The notes under the pieces: generated by a model
The model's database searches: none
The model's input: only the letters and a program-made list of their open reading frames with translations
What the model was told of the DNA's origin: nothing
Position numbers and translations under genes: made by a program
Assembly (NCBI GenBank): GCA_026709985.1
Contig: JAPORY010000104.1
Location: 1-62,013, forward strand
Direction: 5' to 3'
Length of the DNA stretch: 62,013 nt
DNA from: Aestuariivita sp.
GTDB taxonomy: Bacteria > Pseudomonadota > Alphaproteobacteria > Rhodobacterales > Rhodobacteraceae
In this document: one piece after another, positions 58,516-62,013 of the stretch
Numbering within the stretch: the stretch's first letter is position 1
Layout: every line of letters starts with the position of its first letter

Positions 58516-59838
58516 TCAATAGTAGCCCGACTCGCGCATCAGTTCATCAACACTGGCTGCGGCATCGTCAAGGGCCTCTTTGACGGTCTTGTCGCCGAGA
58601 ATGGCCGCTTGAAGTTCTGGGAAGACGATGTTGGTGGATTCACCCCACTCGGGGATTGGCGGCACTGCGAAGGCATACTCGGCGCCAGCGGCAAAGGCGG
58701 CCAAGGCTTCCGCCCGAAATGGGTCATCGCCGCTCTGCGCAGCCGCGATATTGGCCTCCCACACAGCCGAACGGGTCGGTAACGAGCCGCCCGCAGATTC
58801 CGCAGTCTGGCTTTCTTCGCTGGTAAGGAACATAACCAGCGAGGCGGCGGCTTCCTTGTGTTCGCAATCACTGGTGACCGAAAAGCCGTGGTGCCCGGAC
58901 CAACCAGTGCGGGTGACTGAACCCATGGGTTGAATAGCCACACCGATATTGCCCGCAGCTTTTGAGGACTCTGGATCGTTGAAGAACCCTGCCCAGCCAG
59001 GCCAATCAAGGTTCAACGCAACGGTGCCCGAAGCAAAACCTTGTCCCAAATCGTCCCAGACGTAGGACAGGGTTCCCGCCGGGACGGCCTGCGCTTCGTA
59101 AAGGTCGACAAACCACTGTAAGGCCCGCTGACCAGCTTCGGAGTTGAAGATCGGGCGCTTATCCGCATCAAGATAGTTGCCACCCTCGGCCACGACTAGC
59201 TCATAGAAACGACCGACGATGGCTTCGTCTTTACCCGCGTATTGCGTGCCGTAAAAGTTCGGTGGATCGGCAAAGAAAATAGCTTGATCCTTCACCTGCT
59301 CCCAGGTGTCTGGCACTGCCAGATCGTAACCGTATTCGGCCTTGAACGCGGCTGCCTTTTCGGGGTCCTCATAGTTCGACTTGAGGTAATACAAGACCGA
59401 AACGTCAAATTGCGCTCGCGGCAACATTAATAGTTCGCCGTCAATGGTCGAAGCCGAGATATTGCCTTGAACGAACTCGCCGACCGTCTCTGCGGGTACA
59501 AAGTCATTGAGATCGACATACAGCCCCTCGTACTGGGGTGCAAAGGAGGAATGGTTTGATCCGACGCACCAGTCGGTCGTTCCGGCGGCCATATCGGATT
59601 TGATTTCCTTGTCGATTTCGAAGTGGCTTTTCTTCGAAATGATCTCGACGCTTGCCGCGGTCGCGGCTTCCCATTCAGCGATGCGCCCGTAGAGGCCTTC
59701 ATACTGCTGGCCACCGATCAATTTTGCCTCAATCGTAACGCCCGGAAAGTTCCCCCAGTCCGAAGCAGTGGTAGCAGGTACGGCCAAGCAGACCGCACAA
59801 ACTGCCGCTACCGCACTGATAAGTTTGGATTTTTGCAT
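58516..59838 (-). CDS. Sugar ABC transporter substrate-binding protein
   Basis: Periplasmic solute-binding protein of 440 residues, family 1 (carbohydrate). A signal peptide spans about residues 1-26 (AVCLAVPATTASDWG). Typical segments are EGLYGRIAEWEAATAASVEI, LNLDWPGWAGFF and AASLVMFLTSEESQTAESAG. It is the first gene of the minus-strand operon. The operon starts from a promoter with a strong TATATA -10 (see 59876-59892). GGGAG precedes the ATG. By context the ligand is L-fucose or a related 6-deoxy-sugar or oligosaccharide. Confidence 0.92.
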   Translation of the reverse strand: MQKSKLISAVAAVCAVCLAVPATTASDWGNFPGVTIEAKLIGGQQYEGLYGRIAEWEAATAASVEIISKKSHFEIDKEIKSDMAAGTTDWCVGSNHSSFAPQYEGLYVDLNDFVPAETVGEFVQGNISASTIDGELLMLPRAQFDVSVLYYLKSNYEDPEKAAAFKAEYGYDLAVPDTWEQVKDQAIFFADPPNFYGTQYAGKDEAIVGRFYELVVAEGGNYLDADKRPIFNSEAGQRALQWFVDLYEAQAVPAGTLSYVWDDLGQGFASGTVALNLDWPGWAGFFNDPESSKAAGNIGVAIQPMGSVTRTGWSGHHGFSVTSDCEHKEAAASLVMFLTSEESQTAESAGGSLPTRSAVWEANIAAAQSGDDPFRAEALAAFAAGAEYAFAVPPIPEWGESTNIVFPELQAAILGDKTVKEALDDAAASVDELMRESGYY

Positions 59839-59875
59839 TTTGATTTCTCCCTAGTGAATGACGCGAAATCGTGCT

Positions 59876-59892
59876 GTTTATATACAAAACAT
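59876..59892. promoter_or_regulatory. Palindrome over the operon -10, candidate IclR operator
   Basis: TGTTT (59876-59880) and AAACA (59888-59892) flank a 7-bp centre that contains the minus-strand TATATA -10 region. The spacing resembles IclR-family sites. A second perfect palindrome TCAAGCTTGA lies at 59909-59918, overlapping a + strand TTGACT (59915-59920) that may be the -35 of the regulator gene. Binding here would control both divergent units. Confidence 0.45.
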
Positions 59893-59976
59893 TTTTTCAA
59901 AAATAAATCAAGCTTGACTTTCGCTCATTCGATCGTAAGGATTAGGTTTAATTACCTTGGGCTAAGTTAGGAAATT

Positions 59977-60765
59977 TTGTTGCTGGACCAAGAAGAGAAG
60001 TATCGCGCCCCAGCGCTTGAGAAGGGTCTGGACATCATCGAACTCTTGTCGCTGCACGCGGACGGCTTATCGCGGGGTGACATTGCGAAGGCTCTCAGTA
60101 AGTCGAACAGTGAAATCTATCGTATGCTAACGACGTTAGTGCGACGTGGTTATGTCCTGCGGTCTGCCGATGATCTGTATTCGCTTAGTCTGCGGATGTT
60201 TGCGCTGTCGCAACGCCACCCTCCGATTCAGCGCCTGCTTGAGGCCGCCACGCCCCTCATGCGCACGGCGTCGGAAAGGGCGTGGCAATCATGTCATTTG
60301 GCAGTTGAGAACAATGCGGATATCGTTGTAATTGCCTCGGCGGAATCACCTGGAAACTGGAGCTTGGCCTTGCGTCCGGGAACAATTATTGGGTTGGGCA
60401 ATACCAGTGCGGGCCGTATTTTGGCAGCATTTCGGACTGATCCTGGCATTGACGAGCTACTTAGACGGCATCGCCTCGCGACCGGCGAACCCAAACTGAA
60501 ACGCGCCGATTTTCTAAGCCATATCAACCGAGTACGGGAATGGGGATATGAACGAATGCGGTCTGAAACCGCTGTTGGGGTCACCAATCTGGCTTATCCG
60601 ATCCTGAGCAGCGAAAGACAGGCCGTCGCCGTGGTGGTGTGCCCCTTTCTGGAGCGCATTGATGAATTAAAAGTGCCCTCGCTTGATGAAGCCCATGCTA
60701 TTTTCTCGGAACTCGCTCGGTCTCTTTCGAATTTTTATAACGGCTATCTTGCGGTTGCGGAGTGA
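59977..60765 (+). CDS. IclR-family transcriptional regulator of the fucose locus
   Basis: 262-residue regulator. The N-terminal winged helix-turn-helix (about 10-70) has EKGLDIIELLSLHADGLSRG and SNSEIYRMLTTLVRRGYVLR. The C-terminal ligand-binding domain (about 85-255) has the family core GNTSAGRILAAF and GVTNLAYPI. The start is TTG (59977, or the adjacent TTG at 59980), with AGGA upstream and no ATG nearby. It is divergent from the catabolic operon and co-directional with the lactonase gene, so it most likely senses a pathway intermediate. Confidence 0.9.
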   Translation: MLLDQEEKYRAPALEKGLDIIELLSLHADGLSRGDIAKALSKSNSEIYRMLTTLVRRGYVLRSADDLYSLSLRMFALSQRHPPIQRLLEAATPLMRTASERAWQSCHLAVENNADIVVIASAESPGNWSLALRPGTIIGLGNTSAGRILAAFRTDPGIDELLRRHRLATGEPKLKRADFLSHINRVREWGYERMRSETAVGVTNLAYPILSSERQAVAVVVCPFLERIDELKVPSLDEAHAIFSELARSLSNFYNGYLAVAE

Positions 60766-60769
60766 TGTT

Positions 60770-61633
60770 GTGATCGATACTCATCAACACTTCTGGCGTT
60801 TGTCGCGGGGCGGGTACGCTTGGATGTCCAAAGATGTGCCGGTTTTGTTTCGCGATTACGAGCCCGATGACCTCAAAGACGTATTAGCGAAGGTCGGGGT
60901 CAAAGGAACAATTGCGGTTCAGGCTGATGATAATGTCGCTGAGACCGAGTTTCTTTTGTCTTTGGCTGCCGCAACGCCGTGGATTATGGGGGTTGTGGGG
61001 TGGGTCGACCTTGGCGGTCCGGCTGCGTCTCATGAAATTGCACGGCTGGCCGAGAACCCGAAACTGGTGGGTATTCGCCCGATGATCCAGGACATCACCG
61101 ATCAGGACTGGATGCTTGGCTCCGATCTTGCCGCTGGGCTTGAAGCCCTGAAAGATCTCAATCTGACATTTGACGCGCTGATATTACAAAAGCACCTGCC
61201 TAATCTAGACCAGTTTCTTGATCTTTATCCCAATCTCAGAGTGGTGATTGATCATTGCGCCAAGCCCATATTCGAAGACGGTGCCTTTTCGCAATGGGCT
61301 GAGGGCATCGGTAGGGCTGCAGCGCACGCGAACTGCTTTTGCAAACTGTCTGGGCTCATGACCGAGGCGCCACAAGGAACGAAGGAAGCCGAGATTCGCA
61401 AGTACCTACATCACGCCGTCGCGTGTTTCGGTGCCGACCGTGTGCTCTTTGGCAGCGATTGGCCAGTTTTAAATGTGGCGTCGGACTACGTCGCTTGGGT
61501 GAAAATCGTTCGCAGTTGCTTAACCCATTTGCCAGCCGCAGACCAAGAGCGGGTGTTTTCGGAAAACCCGCTAAAGATCTACCCGCGTATCGCCGCAAAA
61601 CCGAATGCTGACGGTGGTTTCAATGGAACCTGA
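60770..61633 (+). CDS. L-fucono-lactonase (amidohydrolase family 2)
   Basis: Predicted to hydrolyse L-fucono-1,5-lactone to L-fuconate. The 287-residue amidohydrolase has metal-site HxH in IDTHQHFWRLSRGGYAWM, the His in VVIDHCAKP and Asp in LFGSDWPVLN, as in the COG3618 lactonases. I chose the GTG at 60770. GGAG lies 7 nt upstream within the regulator stop region, and homologues begin just before IDTHQHFW. It lies 4 nt after the iclR stop, so the two are co-transcribed. Confidence 0.88.
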   Translation: MIDTHQHFWRLSRGGYAWMSKDVPVLFRDYEPDDLKDVLAKVGVKGTIAVQADDNVAETEFLLSLAAATPWIMGVVGWVDLGGPAASHEIARLAENPKLVGIRPMIQDITDQDWMLGSDLAAGLEALKDLNLTFDALILQKHLPNLDQFLDLYPNLRVVIDHCAKPIFEDGAFSQWAEGIGRAAAHANCFCKLSGLMTEAPQGTKEAEIRKYLHHAVACFGADRVLFGSDWPVLNVASDYVAWVKIVRSCLTHLPAADQERVFSENPLKIYPRIAAKPNADGGFNGT

Positions 61634-62013
61634 AGCGTTTGTTCGGAACCGCTCCCCTCGGTGGAAGGGGCCGAAGTCGAACGCCTATCGCTTTGAACGC
61701 GTAACACCAGTCGAATACGTAATCCTCTCTGCTGCAGTGTATACAAGATCTTCGTGTGACGTCGACTTTGCCCAATCGTAATGGCTCGGAGCGAATATCG
61801 GCTATTCCTCATGTCGAATGTTGGGGCAGCACTCCTCATAAATCACGGGTAACCGCTTAGAATTGGGCTCTCATCAAGTAATTTAATTCAGCGAGTCATT
61901 TTGCCCATAGACGAAACACCGCATTTATATAACGAGCCGCTTGCAAAAACAATGGGGGTGGAGTCATGGGAAAAAAATTGCGACAGAAATATAACCCACC
62001 AATACAAAATCAA
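61634..62013. other. Right-end spacer
   Basis: 380 nt with no supported gene. An imperfect hairpin (TTCGG...CCCCT...AGGGG-CCGAA, about 61650-61680) lies shortly after the lactonase stop but has no T-run. The last bases look AT-rich and non-coding. Confidence 0.45.

Noticed and set aside
1-62013. CRISPR array or rRNA operon
   Set aside because: No regularly spaced direct repeats and no conserved rRNA segments were seen anywhere in the window.

Overview
The window reads as chromosomal DNA of an alphaproteobacterium, probably a free-living and perhaps marine lineage near Rhodospirillales. That placement is an inference. It rests on RpoB and RpoC of proteobacterial type, a fused TrpE(G) anthranilate synthase of the rhizobial/azospirillar kind, and a non-phosphorylative L-fucose pathway. 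Base composition is moderate, TTG and GTG starts are common, and spacers inside normally compact ribosomal operons are unusually long.

Layout. (1) 1.2-13.8 kb, + strand: secE-nusG-rplK-rplA-rplJ-rplL-rpoB-rpoC. (2) 13.8-34.0 kb: about 20 kb of accessory DNA where rpsL would normally follow rpoC. It holds an isochorismate synthase, an SsuABC/TauABC-like transporter, trpE(G), a cytochrome P450, a polar amino-acid-type ABC transporter, a small phage-like gene module inside 16-bp inverted repeats, and a KefB/C-type antiporter. Decayed genes and transposase relics (ISKra4-like, IS66-like and a third type) lie between them. (3) 34.0-44.0 kb, + strand: rpsL-rpsG-fusA-tuf-rpsJ-rplC-rplD-rplW-(cold-shock gene)-rplB-rpsS-rplV-rpsC-rplP. 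The run stops after rplP, and rpmC-rpsQ-rplN do not follow. (4) 44.5-50.1 kb: a P-loop ATPase with a probable nuclease-like C-terminus, a Tat-exported PhoX-type phosphatase, and a RES/Xre toxin-antitoxin pair. (5) 50.3-61.6 kb: a complete L-fucose catabolic locus. A ten-gene minus-strand operon carries an ABC sugar importer, mutarotase, dehydrogenase, dehydratases, SDR dehydrogenase and hydrolase. It diverges from an IclR regulator and a lactonase on the + strand.

How the genes work together. The ribosomal and RNA-polymerase genes form the usual growth-rate-controlled expression core, here cut in two places. In the fucose locus, sugar is imported by the ABC system and anomerised by the mutarotase. 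It is then oxidised to fuconolactone, hydrolysed to fuconate, dehydrated, oxidised to the 2,4-diketo acid and cleaved to pyruvate and lactate. Every step has a candidate gene. A second enolase-superfamily dehydratase suggests a further sugar acid is also used.

The most unusual signals are: the double interruption of the rpoBC-str-S10 run; two parallel 'permease then truncated flavoprotein' relics; the inverted-repeat-bounded phage-like module; a 12-G tract placed just after a gene start at the left edge; a promoter followed at once by an intrinsic-terminator-like hairpin before rplJ; an L3 with an acidic tail of about 100 residues; and a cold-shock gene inside the S10 operon.
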